Assembly (NCBI RefSeq): GCF_000156575.1
Contig: NZ_GG666049.1
Span: 110,976-174,975 of the forward strand
Reading direction: 5' to 3'
Origin: Anaerococcus lactolyticus ATCC 51172
GTDB taxonomy: Bacteria > Bacillota > Clostridia > Tissierellales > Peptoniphilaceae
DNA: 64,000 nt
The translations under genes and the position numbers were made by a program. The first letter of the stretch is position 1. The number at the start of each line of letters is the position of its first letter. The notes beneath the pieces were generated by a model. The model searched no databases. It was not told the DNA's origin and was given only the letters and a program-made list of their open reading frames with translations. Shown in pieces: positions 26,540 through 35,042 of this stretch.

Positions 26540-28477
26540 CTAATAATTAATTAACATTTCATATGCTTCCTCGGAGCTCTTTACAGCTATTGTGTCTATA
26601 AATTTTCTATCCTGCCCCATCCTTATTAATAGTTCATATAATTTTTTATAATCTTCCTCACCTTTTGTTGCGAAAAAAAATAGCAAATATACTTTTTTAT
26701 TTCTTTCGAAAAATTCAATTCCTTTCCTTGATATAAGAAGACTTAGAGAATCTTTATATACATCTTTCTTCTTTCCCGCGTGAGCAATCGCTAGCCCATA
26801 CCCTAATATTATATAATCACCATATTTTTCTACATTTTCGATAGATTTTAACACATAAGATTTACTAATATATTTTTTCTCTAGCAAGGGCTCTGCTGCC
26901 TCAAATATTGCTCTTTTCCATTCTAATTTATTTTCAATTATCTGAACTTCTTTTATTAATATTTCAGATAGTACATTAGGATTATAAATAGAATTCCTAT
27001 CATTATTGTATTGATATTTTTGAACTAATTTATGCTTATAGCTTTGATTTTTAAGAGCTATAGATTGAATATTATTCAGATCAGCCATTTCTAATATTGG
27101 ACTCACCTTAACAAAATTACTTGTTATACTGTATAAGTCAACAGTTGATATCACAAAATCAACTTCCCTTAAAATTTTAGTATCTATTATAATTTTTTCA
27201 ATTGGAATTACATCTTTAATTTTAAAGTTAAAATATTTCTGAATTTGAAATTCTAATAGCCTACCAGTAGCAACACTTCCTGGACAAACTATTAAGACCT
27301 CTATATCATATTGTTGATAATTATTTCTCATCAATGAGATACAAATATGGATTATTATAGATTTTGTCATATTGGAACTCAATTTATACATTAAATAGTT
27401 TTCAATAATACATATTTTTTCAGAAATTATTTTGTGAAGATATTCAAAATTAACAACACTTTTTTCTATATCTTCTAACTTAATTTCTAAATTACCCCAA
27501 TCTCGCATATTTGTTATATGCATTATTAACGATTCAATCAAAACCGAATCTGAACTGAGATCATAACCTGTTTTTTGGTCTATTGATATCAGAAAATGAT
27601 TTATTACACTATATAAATTTAATTCATCAAATTCTTTTTTAATGCTATCAATTTTTTTGGCTTTTATAAATCTTCTATAATCTTCTGCATCATCATTATT
27701 TATTCGAACCCCTAGCTCTTTAGACACATAAGATATTAATAATTCTTGATTTTCTTCATTAATTATTTCGGTTGTCTTCCCATTATAACATTTTGTATTG
27801 ACGACTATAAAAATATACAAAATTAATATAAATAGAGAATTTTCATCAACAACAATATTATTCTTAGAGAAATAGGAATTAACATACTTTAAAACTTCAT
27901 TAAAGTTACTTTTGATATTTAATTTGCTTTGAAGATAATCATTATAAATATACTTCTCCCTCATTAATGAAACATCAATAAACTTTTCTAACAATTCATT
28001 TGTTTTTGTATATCTATCAACATCTATGAAAACTCCCTTACCTGGAACCGTCGAGATTTTTATAGATGGATTTATTTTTTTTCTTAATTTCTCAATATCA
28101 TTTATTATAGTTACTCTTGAAACATTTAAAATTTCAGCAAAGGTTTTCATGCTATTGTAATAATCATTGTTCCAAAGCAACAAAATAAATATCATATCAA
28201 GTCTTTCTTTTTGACTAAATTTATAGTATTTTATATTAAAAGTCGTCAGATTGTCACTTATTATTTTTTTATTTATTTTTTTATAAGCATATATGGAGCC
28301 ATCACTGTCAAAAAACAAATAATTCTGGCCTATAGAAGATAAGTAAGAATTAATTTCGTCAAGATCATTTTTAATTGTTTTTTCCGATAAAGAAAATTTT
28401 TTTGCAATTTTACTTAATTTTATATCCTCAGTATTTTGTAAAATTAATCTTAATATTTCTTCAGACCTTCTTTTCAT
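26540..28477 (-). CDS. PRD-domain PTS-regulated transcriptional activator of the island
   Basis: The 645-residue protein has two N-terminal helix-turn-helix regions (LSEKTIKNDLDEI and VSRVTIINDIEKL), PRD-like domains (about 170-390), a galactitol-type EIIB-like domain (VLIVCPGSVATGRL, with Cys, about 405-490) and a C-terminal EIIA-like domain (from about 500). The EIIA-like motif LGYGLAIAHAGKK retains a His. This is the MtlR/LicR architecture. It is the last gene of an operon whose PTS (28491-31706) probably controls it. The gene is very AT-rich (10 of 60 bases are G or C at 27781-27840) against 27 of 60 in fumC/aspA DNA at 22261-22320, which suggests transfer. Confidence 0.85.
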   Translation of the reverse strand: MKRRSEEILRLILQNTEDIKLSKIAKKFSLSEKTIKNDLDEINSYLSSIGQNYLFFDSDGSIYAYKKINKKIISDNLTTFNIKYYKFSQKERLDMIFILLLWNNDYYNSMKTFAEILNVSRVTIINDIEKLRKKINPSIKISTVPGKGVFIDVDRYTKTNELLEKFIDVSLMREKYIYNDYLQSKLNIKSNFNEVLKYVNSYFSKNNIVVDENSLFILILYIFIVVNTKCYNGKTTEIINEENQELLISYVSKELGVRINNDDAEDYRRFIKAKKIDSIKKEFDELNLYSVINHFLISIDQKTGYDLSSDSVLIESLIMHITNMRDWGNLEIKLEDIEKSVVNFEYLHKIISEKICIIENYLMYKLSSNMTKSIIIHICISLMRNNYQQYDIEVLIVCPGSVATGRLLEFQIQKYFNFKIKDVIPIEKIIIDTKILREVDFVISTVDLYSITSNFVKVSPILEMADLNNIQSIALKNQSYKHKLVQKYQYNNDRNSIYNPNVLSEILIKEVQIIENKLEWKRAIFEAAEPLLEKKYISKSYVLKSIENVEKYGDYIILGYGLAIAHAGKKKDVYKDSLSLLISRKGIEFFERNKKVYLLFFFATKGEEDYKKLYELLIRMGQDRKFIDTIAVKSSEEAYEMLINY

Positions 28478-28490
28478 TATGGCTCCTATG

Positions 28491-28787
28491 TCAATTTGAT
28501 AGTTGTTTTAGAATTTTTATTATATCTTCAATATTTTTGTCTTTATTTATTCCAGACACAAGTCCGAACACACTTAAGTGTGGTGTTTCTAACTTATTTC
28601 TATAATTTGAAGTTGTGAAAATTACATCAAACTCATTTTGTTTACTTTCAACTTCCGAAATAGTAGACTTTTTAATATCAATATCTATGTTGTTTTCAAT
28701 AGCGATTCTTTTTATTTCTTCTTGTACAATTGTTGATGTGACGATTCCGCTACCACAAGCAACTAATACTTTTATTTTTTTACTCAT
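28491..28787 (-). CDS. PTS EIIB, galactitol family
   Basis: The 98-residue protein begins KKIKVLVACGSGIVTSTIV; the CGSGIxTST loop with its Cys is the galactitol EIIB signature. It accepts phosphate from the EIIA at 29983 and passes it to the sugar at the GatC-like EIIC. It is 13 bases from the regulator gene and 8 from the SIS gene. Length fits the family. Confidence 0.9.
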   Translation of the reverse strand: MSKKIKVLVACGSGIVTSTIVQEEIKRIAIENNIDIDIKKSTISEVESKQNEFDVIFTTSNYRNKLETPHLSVFGLVSGINKDKNIEDIIKILKQLSN

Positions 28788-28795
28788 ATGCCCTC

Positions 28796-29332
28796 CTATT
28801 CTAAATTCGCATGTTTACTTTGCAAATCTCCAATACTCTTTTCTCTTTTGAATATTTCATAAACTAAATAATCTAAAACCAGTAATATCATCTGCTCAAA
28901 TAAACTACTCATAGGCTGTTTACTATTTGTATTTTGGTTAAATTTATCAGATGATCTTATTAAAATATCTGGTTTTCTTATAACAGAAAGCGCTGATTCA
29001 GTATTTGATGAAATTATATAAATATCAATCCCATTTTCGCTGCACTTTCTTGCCATTGAAACAACACTTTCTGTTGAACCTGATGCAGACGCTAATAACA
29101 AAAGATCTCCTTTTTCTATAGCTGGAGTAATGGTTTCTCCAACCACATAGCTATCATAACCTAACTGCATAAGTCTCATGGCAAATGCTTTAAGCATTAA
29201 GCCAGTTCTTCCCGCTCCATATACAAAAATTTTATTGCTCTTATTTATTATTTTAATAAGTTCAGATACTTTACCTTCGTCTATGCTTTCAAAACTTTTC
29301 TTTATCTCTTCCAATATAATATTATCATTCAT
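28796..29332 (-). CDS. SIS-domain 6-phospho-3-hexuloisomerase-like protein
   Basis: The 178-residue single SIS domain contains IFVYGAGRTGLMLKAFAMRL, YVVGETITPAIEKGDLLL and SGSTESVV. This is close to HxlB, which isomerises D-arabino-hex-3-ulose-6-phosphate to fructose-6-phosphate in the ribulose monophosphate pathway. No hexulose-phosphate synthase (HxlA) is adjacent; an epimerase-like barrel protein lies there instead, overlapping by 8 bases. In this operon it may isomerise a 3-keto sugar phosphate made by the SDR enzyme. Another keto-aldose isomerase activity is possible. Confidence 0.8.
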   Translation of the reverse strand: MNDNIILEEIKKSFESIDEGKVSELIKIINKSNKIFVYGAGRTGLMLKAFAMRLMQLGYDSYVVGETITPAIEKGDLLLLASASGSTESVVSMARKCSENGIDIYIISSNTESALSVIRKPDILIRSSDKFNQNTNSKQPMSSLFEQMILLVLDYLVYEIFKREKSIGDLQSKHANLE

Positions 29333-29981
29333 TCTCTTCTAATTTCCTTTTTAAATTATTTAAATTATAAATGAAATCTCCATTAAATAAATATGAACCT
29401 ACTACAAAAATATTTGCTCCTGCTTTTTTGCAATATTTTATATTATTATCATCTATACTTCCATCTACTTCTATAAGAATATCTCTATCTCCAATCATTT
29501 TTTTTGTATTTTTTATTTTTTGAATCATATTTCTATTAAATCCTAGATTGGCTTCTCCTGGATTTATAGTCATTATGAGAACTAAATCTATATTGTCTAG
29601 CATGTACTTTAATGTTTCTTCACTTGTTTGTGGACTTAAAACTAATCCAGCCTTAGAACCACTTCTTTTTATTTTTTCTAGGCAGCTATTTAATCTAACT
29701 GATGATTCGACATGTAGCGTAATTATATCAGCTCCAGCCTCAATTACAGAACCAATTATTCTTTCAGGTTTATCCACCATTAAATGTACATCAATAGGAA
29801 TATCTGTCATTGACTTTATAGCCTTTATATGATCAGGACCAAAGGCCATTTTTTCAACAAAATGGCCATCCATGATATCCAAATGAATTAATTTAATTCC
29901 ATTTTCTTCCATTTTTTTTATCTCTGACTTTAAATTTCCAAAATCAGCAGCAAAAATTGATGGTGCTATAATATTATTCAA
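29325..29981 (-). CDS. Ribulose-phosphate/allulose-6-phosphate 3-epimerase family
   Basis: The 218-residue TIM barrel has APSIFAADFGNL, LIHLDIMDGHFV (catalytic Asp and metal His), IDVHLMV, ITLHVES and VDGSID (second Asp), as in Rpe and AlsE. The phosphate-side loop reads MTINPGEANLGFN in place of the usual NPGFGGQxF, so the substrate may differ from ribulose-5-phosphate. Its position in a PTS operon argues for a specialised hexulose- or pentulose-phosphate epimerase, not the housekeeping one. It follows the EIIA gene by one base. Confidence 0.82.
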   Translation of the reverse strand: MNNIIAPSIFAADFGNLKSEIKKMEENGIKLIHLDIMDGHFVEKMAFGPDHIKAIKSMTDIPIDVHLMVDKPERIIGSVIEAGADIITLHVESSVRLNSCLEKIKRSGSKAGLVLSPQTSEETLKYMLDNIDLVLIMTINPGEANLGFNRNMIQKIKNTKKMIGDRDILIEVDGSIDDNNIKYCKKAGANIFVVGSYLFNGDFIYNLNNLKRKLEENE

Positions 29982-29982
29982 A

Positions 29983-30426
29983 TTAACCTACTTTCTCTTC
30001 TAAATACTTTATCAAATTATCTTCATTCATTGCTAGTATTTTTTTTAATGAATCTCCATCTGAAAATAACCCCATTAAATATTGTAATGTTTTTATGTGT
30101 TTATTCGAATCTTTTATCGCTAAGTTGAATACAATCTTAGCGTCTACACTTTCAGAGTTATCATCCATTCTTTTAAATTTAACTGGGGAGTTTAGTCTCA
30201 TTACACAAATACAATTTTTATTAATATTTTCATAATATGCATGTGGTAAAGCTACTGGAATCTCTGTTGGTAAACCAGTCGGATATTCTTTTTCTCTTTC
30301 TATACATAGTTTTGAAAACAAATTATCTGTTATTCCATTCTCTACTAATTTTTCCACACACTTATCAATTGCTTCATTATTATCCAAAGCCGATCCATTA
30401 AAAACCAAAAAACTTATCTTTTCCAT
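29983..30426 (-). CDS. PTS EIIA, fructose/galactitol family
   Basis: The 147-residue protein contains TEIPVALPHAYYENI, whose His is the phosphorylation site of PTS_EIIA_2 domains, and YLMGLFSDGDSLKKIL near the end. It links HPr to the galactitol-type EIIB of the operon. Length and fold agree with GatA. It ends directly before the epimerase gene and starts 8 bases after the EIIC gene. Confidence 0.9.
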   Translation of the reverse strand: MEKISFLVFNGSALDNNEAIDKCVEKLVENGITDNLFSKLCIEREKEYPTGLPTEIPVALPHAYYENINKNCICVMRLNSPVKFKRMDDNSESVDAKIVFNLAIKDSNKHIKTLQYLMGLFSDGDSLKKILAMNEDNLIKYLEEKVG

Positions 30427-30434
30427 TTATGCTC

Positions 30435-31706
30435 CTATTTTGCAAATAAATGATAAATAATATTCACTATTAAATTACCTGGATTCCATCCAAAGTGAGA
30501 TGCTGTAACCTCACCAGTAACTGCAACGCCAGTTACAGATAACATTTGAGTAGCTTCTCCAATAAACATATTCATAAATACCAATGTTATCGCCATCATT
30601 ATGGTCATTGTCACTAAACTTCTAAATAAATTTCCTTTGCTTGTTAATACACACATTGGTGCTAAATAACATACCTCACCTAAAATTCCTAAAGGAAAGA
30701 ATCTCATACCAGGAATTAAAAATGATAATAATATGGTTACAGGAATCATAATTGCTGTTACAGTAATACACGCAGGATCACCAAGACCTAAAGCTATATC
30801 CATACCGATATACAACTCAGAACCTTCTCCCAATTTATTTCGCATATACATACTTGCTGAGTTACTTAAAGGTGTTAATCCTTCCATCATTACACTTATC
30901 ATTCTAGGTATAAGCACCATTGAAGCACCAACTCCCATAGCAACAGTTAAAGTGTTACTAAATGACTGCTTACTTATTAAAGAAAGGAAAACTCCAACTA
31001 GGACCCCTATAATAGTAGTGTCCCCAAATATTCCTAGTTTATCTCCTAATTTTGATACATTTACATCTAAATTTTTAATTCCAGGAATTTTGTCCATGAT
31101 TTTATTTAAAATGAATGTTATAGGATACACCCAAGCTGCAAAAGATAAAGTTGTACATGTTGTTCCTTCTAATCCAAAAAATTCTTGCCATGCTGGAGCC
31201 AACCATTCTGCAAAGAACAATACTCCAATTCCACATATCAATGAAACCACAAATCCAACAAAAGCACTTCCAAATAACGCATAAGCTAATGCTCCTGGGA
31301 CCAAAAAGTGCATAAAGTTCCAAATATCAATATTTAAAACTTTTGTTATTCTAAACCTAACTAAAATTATATTAATAAAAAATATTGCCGGTATTACAAA
31401 TACTGCAAAAGGAACTGTCCAAGATGCTGCTCCTAATGGAGCAAAACCTATCTCAAGAACACTATATCCTGATCCTATAGACTTGTAATACTCCATTACG
31501 GGATTTATAGAATTAATTAATAATCCAACTGCTAGTACCAAACCTTGAAATCCAAATCCAACTAAAAGTCCTGATTTAATGGCTTTTTTTGTATCCATTT
31601 TGAAAATGATTCCTAGTATAGCAACAATGAAAGGTAATAGAACTGTTGCTCCTAAGCTCATAAATTCTTGAAAAAAATTAAGTAAAATTTGCATATTCTC
31701 CTCCAT
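30435..31706 (-). CDS. PTS EIIC, galactitol (GatC) family permease
   Basis: The 423-residue membrane protein starts MQILLNFFQEFMSLGATVLLPF and has GVLVGFGFQGL-like KSGLLVGFGFQGLVLAVG, GLEGTTCTTLSFAAW and DIALGLGDPACITVTAIM, which are GatC features, with about ten to twelve helices. GatC relatives carry galactitol, but also pentitols and other polyols or sugars, so the substrate is open. It is second in the operon, one base after the SDR gene. TTTGGxCT-type codon use and high AT content match the rest of the island. Confidence 0.9.
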   Translation of the reverse strand: MEENMQILLNFFQEFMSLGATVLLPFIVAILGIIFKMDTKKAIKSGLLVGFGFQGLVLAVGLLINSINPVMEYYKSIGSGYSVLEIGFAPLGAASWTVPFAVFVIPAIFFINIILVRFRITKVLNIDIWNFMHFLVPGALAYALFGSAFVGFVVSLICGIGVLFFAEWLAPAWQEFFGLEGTTCTTLSFAAWVYPITFILNKIMDKIPGIKNLDVNVSKLGDKLGIFGDTTIIGVLVGVFLSLISKQSFSNTLTVAMGVGASMVLIPRMISVMMEGLTPLSNSASMYMRNKLGEGSELYIGMDIALGLGDPACITVTAIMIPVTILLSFLIPGMRFFPLGILGEVCYLAPMCVLTSKGNLFRSLVTMTIMMAITLVFMNMFIGEATQMLSVTGVAVTGEVTASHFGWNPGNLIVNIIYHLFAK

Positions 31707-32456
31707 TTAAGCTATAGTTCTTCCGCCATCTAGTAAAATATTTTGTCCATGAATATAGGAATTATCTTTATCTGCTAAAAATAATGTGAGATTAGATACA
31801 TCTTTACATAGGCCAAATCTTCCTACTGGTATTTTCTTTAAAACATTATCCAGACTATCTTGTGTAGGATAATTTACTCTCATCATATCTCCTGAATCAA
31901 TTAATCTTGGTGATATTGAGTTAACATTCACTCCTAGTGGTCCCATTTCTTTTGCCAATCCTCTCATCAAGCCTTCTCCACCTGCCTTTGATGCTGGATA
32001 TGATACACCCCCTCCAGTTCCACTTAAAGCAGATCCTGAACTTATATAAACTATAGACCCTTTAGAGTTAATTAAATCCTCATAAAATGCTTTACTAAGA
32101 GTAAATAGTCCTGTTAAATTAATATTTATTACTTTTTCCCAATCTTCAATTGTTATTTCATTAACCTTAGCCTTTTGTGCTATACCAGCACACAAAACTA
32201 GAATGTTAATCTTACCTATTTTCTTCTCCACTATTTCTTTCGCGTTTAAAATATCACTATAATTTGAAACATCTGCTTTAATAAAAATAGCATTTCCATA
32301 TTCATTAATTTCATTAGCTGTTTTTACGCCCTCTTCATAATTAAAATCTAATATAACGATATTCGCACCTTCTTTTGCAAAATCTATTGCAATTTGTTTT
32401 CCAATTCCATGTGCAGAACCTGTTATTAAAACATTCTTACCTTCGAACCTACTCAT
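31707..32456 (-). CDS. SDR-family dehydrogenase (probable polyol- or sugar-phosphate dehydrogenase)
   Basis: The 249-residue classical SDR has ITGSAHGIGKQIA (nucleotide-binding glycine motif), LCAGIA (the NAG position), the catalytic Ser in VYISSGSA, YPASKAGGEG (YxxxK) and a C-terminal NILLDGG. An acidic residue after strand 2 (VILDFN) favours NAD. As first gene of a polyol-type PTS operon it probably oxidises the imported phosphorylated polyol to a keto sugar phosphate. GGAGGGG precedes the ATG. The true substrate is not known. Confidence 0.85.
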   Translation of the reverse strand: MSRFEGKNVLITGSAHGIGKQIAIDFAKEGANIVILDFNYEEGVKTANEINEYGNAIFIKADVSNYSDILNAKEIVEKKIGKINILVLCAGIAQKAKVNEITIEDWEKVININLTGLFTLSKAFYEDLINSKGSIVYISSGSALSGTGGGVSYPASKAGGEGLMRGLAKEMGPLGVNVNSISPRLIDSGDMMRVNYPTQDSLDNVLKKIPVGRFGLCKDVSNLTLFLADKDNSYIHGQNILLDGGRTIA

Positions 32457-32487
32457 AGCCCCTCCTTTATAAATTAATTTCGCATCT

Positions 32488-32538
32488 ATTATAATTCATG
32501 AATTATTAATCTGACTATAGCCGTTATAAAAACGTTAT
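32488..32538 (-). promoter_or_regulatory. Promoter region of the polyol-type PTS operon
   Basis: A consensus -10 (minus TATAAT, plus 32488-32493) has no good -35, as for an activator-dependent promoter. Upstream, the direct repeat CGTTAT occurs at 32522-32527 and 32533-32538, one helical turn (11 bases) apart, a possible site for the PRD activator. Confidence 0.45.
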
Positions 32539-32646
32539 CAAGACAAATTCATTTCTAATTTTGGAAAAGAATTTACTTACTATTTAGCCCTTACATTTCA
32601 ATATAATTAAATAAAAAGTCTCTTAAATTTTCAATAAAACCAATAC

Positions 32647-32675
32647 AAAAAACCTTGCATTAATTTGCAAGGTTC
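32647..32675 (-). terminator. Terminator of the small membrane-protein gene
   Basis: Minus strand AACCTTGCA, loop of six, TGCAAGGTT then TTTTG. Confidence 0.88.
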
Positions 32676-32678
32676 CTC

Positions 32679-32801
32679 TTATAACTTATCAATCTTATCA
32701 TTTATTGACTTTAGTAATCTCTTCACCCTTACTATTCCAACTACAAGGATTATTCCCAAGGCTAAAGACAAAAAGGCATATAAAATTTCTCCCCTAGTCA
32801 T
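32679..32801 (-). CDS. Small membrane protein (40 residues)
   Basis: An ATG at 32801 with a strong AAGGAGA seven bases upstream opens a 40-codon frame ending TAA at 32679. The product has one hydrophobic helix (ILYAFLSLALGIILVVGIV) flanked by MTRGE and a basic-amphipathic tail (RVKRLLKSINDKIDKL). A terminator follows at once, so this is a complete short transcription unit. I do not recognise the family; single-helix proteins of this type can modulate a transporter or act in stress. A palindrome, ATCAAGCTTGAT at 32835-32846, lies upstream. Confidence 0.6.
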   Translation of the reverse strand: MTRGEILYAFLSLALGIILVVGIVRVKRLLKSINDKIDKL

Positions 32802-33041
32802 TTTGTTTCTCCTTGTTTTTGATTAAGTTTTTTTATCAAGCTTGATCAAAGAAAAATACAAAATATTTACAGGAATTGATAAAAGGAAGAGGCCCTGAGA
32901 TAAGTTTCTTAAGATGTCTTCTTATTCATTAAAGATATAGGTGTCCACTTTATAGATTCATTTATTATTTCTACTTATCATTATCAAATAGCCATTTTGG
33001 ATATTTTTTTAATTTATGAATCTATCTAAATTTTCCCAACA

Positions 33042-33070
33042 CAAAAGCCCTGGTCTTGCCAGAGCTTTTG
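33042..33070 (-). terminator. Terminator after lacD
   Basis: Minus strand AAAAGC-t-CTGG, loop CAAGA, CCAG-g-GCTTTT. The gap between here and 32802 holds a 10-bp inverted repeat (ATAGATTCAT near 32953 and ATGAATCTAT near 33017) and no further gene that I can see. Confidence 0.8.
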
Positions 33071-33075
33071 ATATT

Positions 33076-34059
33076 TTATTCTTCTATCTTTTCAAAGACA
33101 GAATGAGCTGTTTGTTTTAGTACTTCGTTTAGGGTTTGGATGTTTTCCTTGCCTGTTGTTTCTAGCCATTCTTTTGCTTCTTTTTGGTCTTTACCGAAGA
33201 TGTCTACTGAATCTTTCCATGTTGCTCTTCCGCATAGGACACCATTGAAGTTTGCTTCTGCTTCTTTGGCTAGTTTTAGTGTTTCTTGGAAGAGGCTTGC
33301 TGTGATTCCTCCTGATAGGAAGATGTATGGTAGGTTGGTTGATTCAGATTGGGCTTTGAAGTGCTTGATTGCTTCTTCTCTGCTGTAAACTGCTTCTTCT
33401 TTGCCTAGGCCTTCTACAAAGTTCATGTTGGTTGGTGTTTCTACTTTTAGTACGTCTACTTTGTATCTTGGGTTTGAGAATTCTTTCATGGCGCTGTTTA
33501 CTTTGTGTGGTCTTACTTTTGCGTATTCAGCGTTTTTTTCTGAGTCCATGTTTCTGTCGTAGGTGATGATTTCTAGGAAGTGTGGGAGGCCTAGTCCTTC
33601 ACATTCATAGCCTACTCTTTCTACCCATGCTTTTTTGATGTTGTTGGTTTTTTCTTCGTCGTCGCAGTCGTAGTATAGGAGGGTTTTTATTGCGTTTGCT
33701 CCCATTTCTTTAGCTCTTAATACGCTCATGAAGTCGATTAGTCTTGGTAGTCTTCCTTCGTCGTATTCATCATAGCCTGTTTGTTCATATGATAGGATGA
33801 GACCTGCGTTTGCGTCTTTGGCTTTGATTCCTTTTTCTCCATAGATTGGGTCTAGGAGGATTGATGATGCGTATGGAGTTAGTTCTTTTGATACTAGTTC
33901 CTTGTAGCTTCCTATGCCTTCTACGTTGTTTAGGCTTGAGTTTGCTTTTTCCATCATTTTTTCCATGGATCCTCTTTGGTCTATGGCTAGGGCTGCTATG
34001 GCTCCGTCTTCATTTACTAATTTTTTTAGGTTTGCTAATTTTTCTTGTGATATTTTCAT
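33076..34059 (-). CDS. lacD: Tagatose 1,6-diphosphate aldolase
   Basis: The 327-residue class I aldolase has AALAIDQRGSMEKMM at the N-terminus, KTLLYYDCDDEE, VDVLKVETPTNM (the Lys of LKVE is the Schiff-base residue) and PYIFLSGGI. It splits tagatose-1,6-bisphosphate into dihydroxyacetone phosphate and glyceraldehyde-3-phosphate. Length (about 326) fits. It overlaps lacC by 4 bases. Its codons prefer C-ending forms (AAC, GAC, TAC) more than those of lacC beside it, a mark of strong expression or separate origin. Confidence 0.95.
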   Translation of the reverse strand: MKISQEKLANLKKLVNEDGAIAALAIDQRGSMEKMMEKANSSLNNVEGIGSYKELVSKELTPYASSILLDPIYGEKGIKAKDANAGLILSYEQTGYDEYDEGRLPRLIDFMSVLRAKEMGANAIKTLLYYDCDDEEKTNNIKKAWVERVGYECEGLGLPHFLEIITYDRNMDSEKNAEYAKVRPHKVNSAMKEFSNPRYKVDVLKVETPTNMNFVEGLGKEEAVYSREEAIKHFKAQSESTNLPYIFLSGGITASLFQETLKLAKEAEANFNGVLCGRATWKDSVDIFGKDQKEAKEWLETTGKENIQTLNEVLKQTAHSVFEKIEE

Positions 34060-34985
34060 TTTATCTCCTCTACTTGAATTTTTTCAAAATACTCGTCAAA
34101 CTTTTCTATTTCTATGTGGGCTATTTCCTCTGTTAAAACATTTAAAAGTCCACATGTCATTGATGTTTTAATTACTTCTTCTGGGCTTTTGTCTTTGTCT
34201 ATAGCAAAAATCGCCCCTGCAAGGGATGAATCTCCACTTCCAACAGGATTGATTGCGACAACTTTTGGCACACTTGCCTTAAAGACTCTGTCTCCTGCCT
34301 TTACTACTGCTCCTTGAGAACCAAGAGATACAATTACGTATTTAATATCCTTTAGAGGAGCTTTTGTTAGAGCGTCTTTTATATTGTCTTTGCTTATTTC
34401 CTCGCCCAAAAGATCTGCAACTTCAGTTTCGTTTGGCTTGATTAAGTCTGGCTTTATTTTTGCATTTACGACGTCTTTTAAGGTCTGTCCAGATGTATCG
34501 ACAGCAACAAAGATGCCGTGATTTTTTGCGTAGGCTATGATTTCTTCATAAAAACTTGAATCAAGACCCTTTGGTAGGGAACCTGACATGGAAATTACAG
34601 AGCAACCTGCGCTTATATCGTCGAGTTTTCTTATAAATTCTTCTCTTTCAGCCTGGCTAATAGTTGGACCTGCCTCAAGGATTTCTGTCTGTTTTCCCTC
34701 GTGAAGGATTGCAAGACAATTTCTAGTTGGCTCTTTTATCTTAATGAATTTTGATTTTTGACCTCTTTGTTCGAGACCTTCTTCTATAAATTCACCAAGC
34801 TTGCCTCCGACAAAACCTGAGTGGACAACATCTGCACCCAAATCATGAAGGACATAACCAACATGGATACCCTTGCCACCAGCGTGTTTGATAACCTTAT
34901 CAGTCCTTGTGACACCGTCTATATTAAGCTTATCAAGCTGGTAGGACATATCTACAGAAGGATTCGCTGTAATAGTTAATATCAT
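34056..34985 (-). CDS. lacC: Tagatose-6-phosphate kinase (PfkB family)
   Basis: The 309-residue PfkB kinase has the N-terminal ITANPSVDMSYQLD, KHAGGKGIHVGYVLHDLG, KPNETEVADLLG and the catalytic NPVGSGDSSLAGAI (GxGD Asp as base). It phosphorylates tagatose-6-phosphate with ATP. The neighbour lacD and the lacAB genes support tagatose over fructose-1-phosphate. It is translated with lacD through a 4-base overlap. Confidence 0.93.
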   Translation of the reverse strand: MILTITANPSVDMSYQLDKLNIDGVTRTDKVIKHAGGKGIHVGYVLHDLGADVVHSGFVGGKLGEFIEEGLEQRGQKSKFIKIKEPTRNCLAILHEGKQTEILEAGPTISQAEREEFIRKLDDISAGCSVISMSGSLPKGLDSSFYEEIIAYAKNHGIFVAVDTSGQTLKDVVNAKIKPDLIKPNETEVADLLGEEISKDNIKDALTKAPLKDIKYVIVSLGSQGAVVKAGDRVFKASVPKVVAINPVGSGDSSLAGAIFAIDKDKSPEEVIKTSMTCGLLNVLTEEIAHIEIEKFDEYFEKIQVEEIK

Positions 34986-35042
34986 TTTTTCTCCTTTTTA
35001 TATTAAATGGTCACTACCATTATTATAAGGCTTTTTTTAATT

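Noticed and set aside
29325..29981. Hexulose-6-phosphate synthase (HxlA) as identity of the barrel protein
   Set aside because: The APSIFAADF start, HLDIMDGHFV and VDGSID motifs are those of the Rpe/AlsE epimerase family.
32960..33000. Fur-like half site (minus GATAATGATAAG) upstream of the small membrane protein
   Set aside because: Only one arm matches and it is far from a recognisable promoter.
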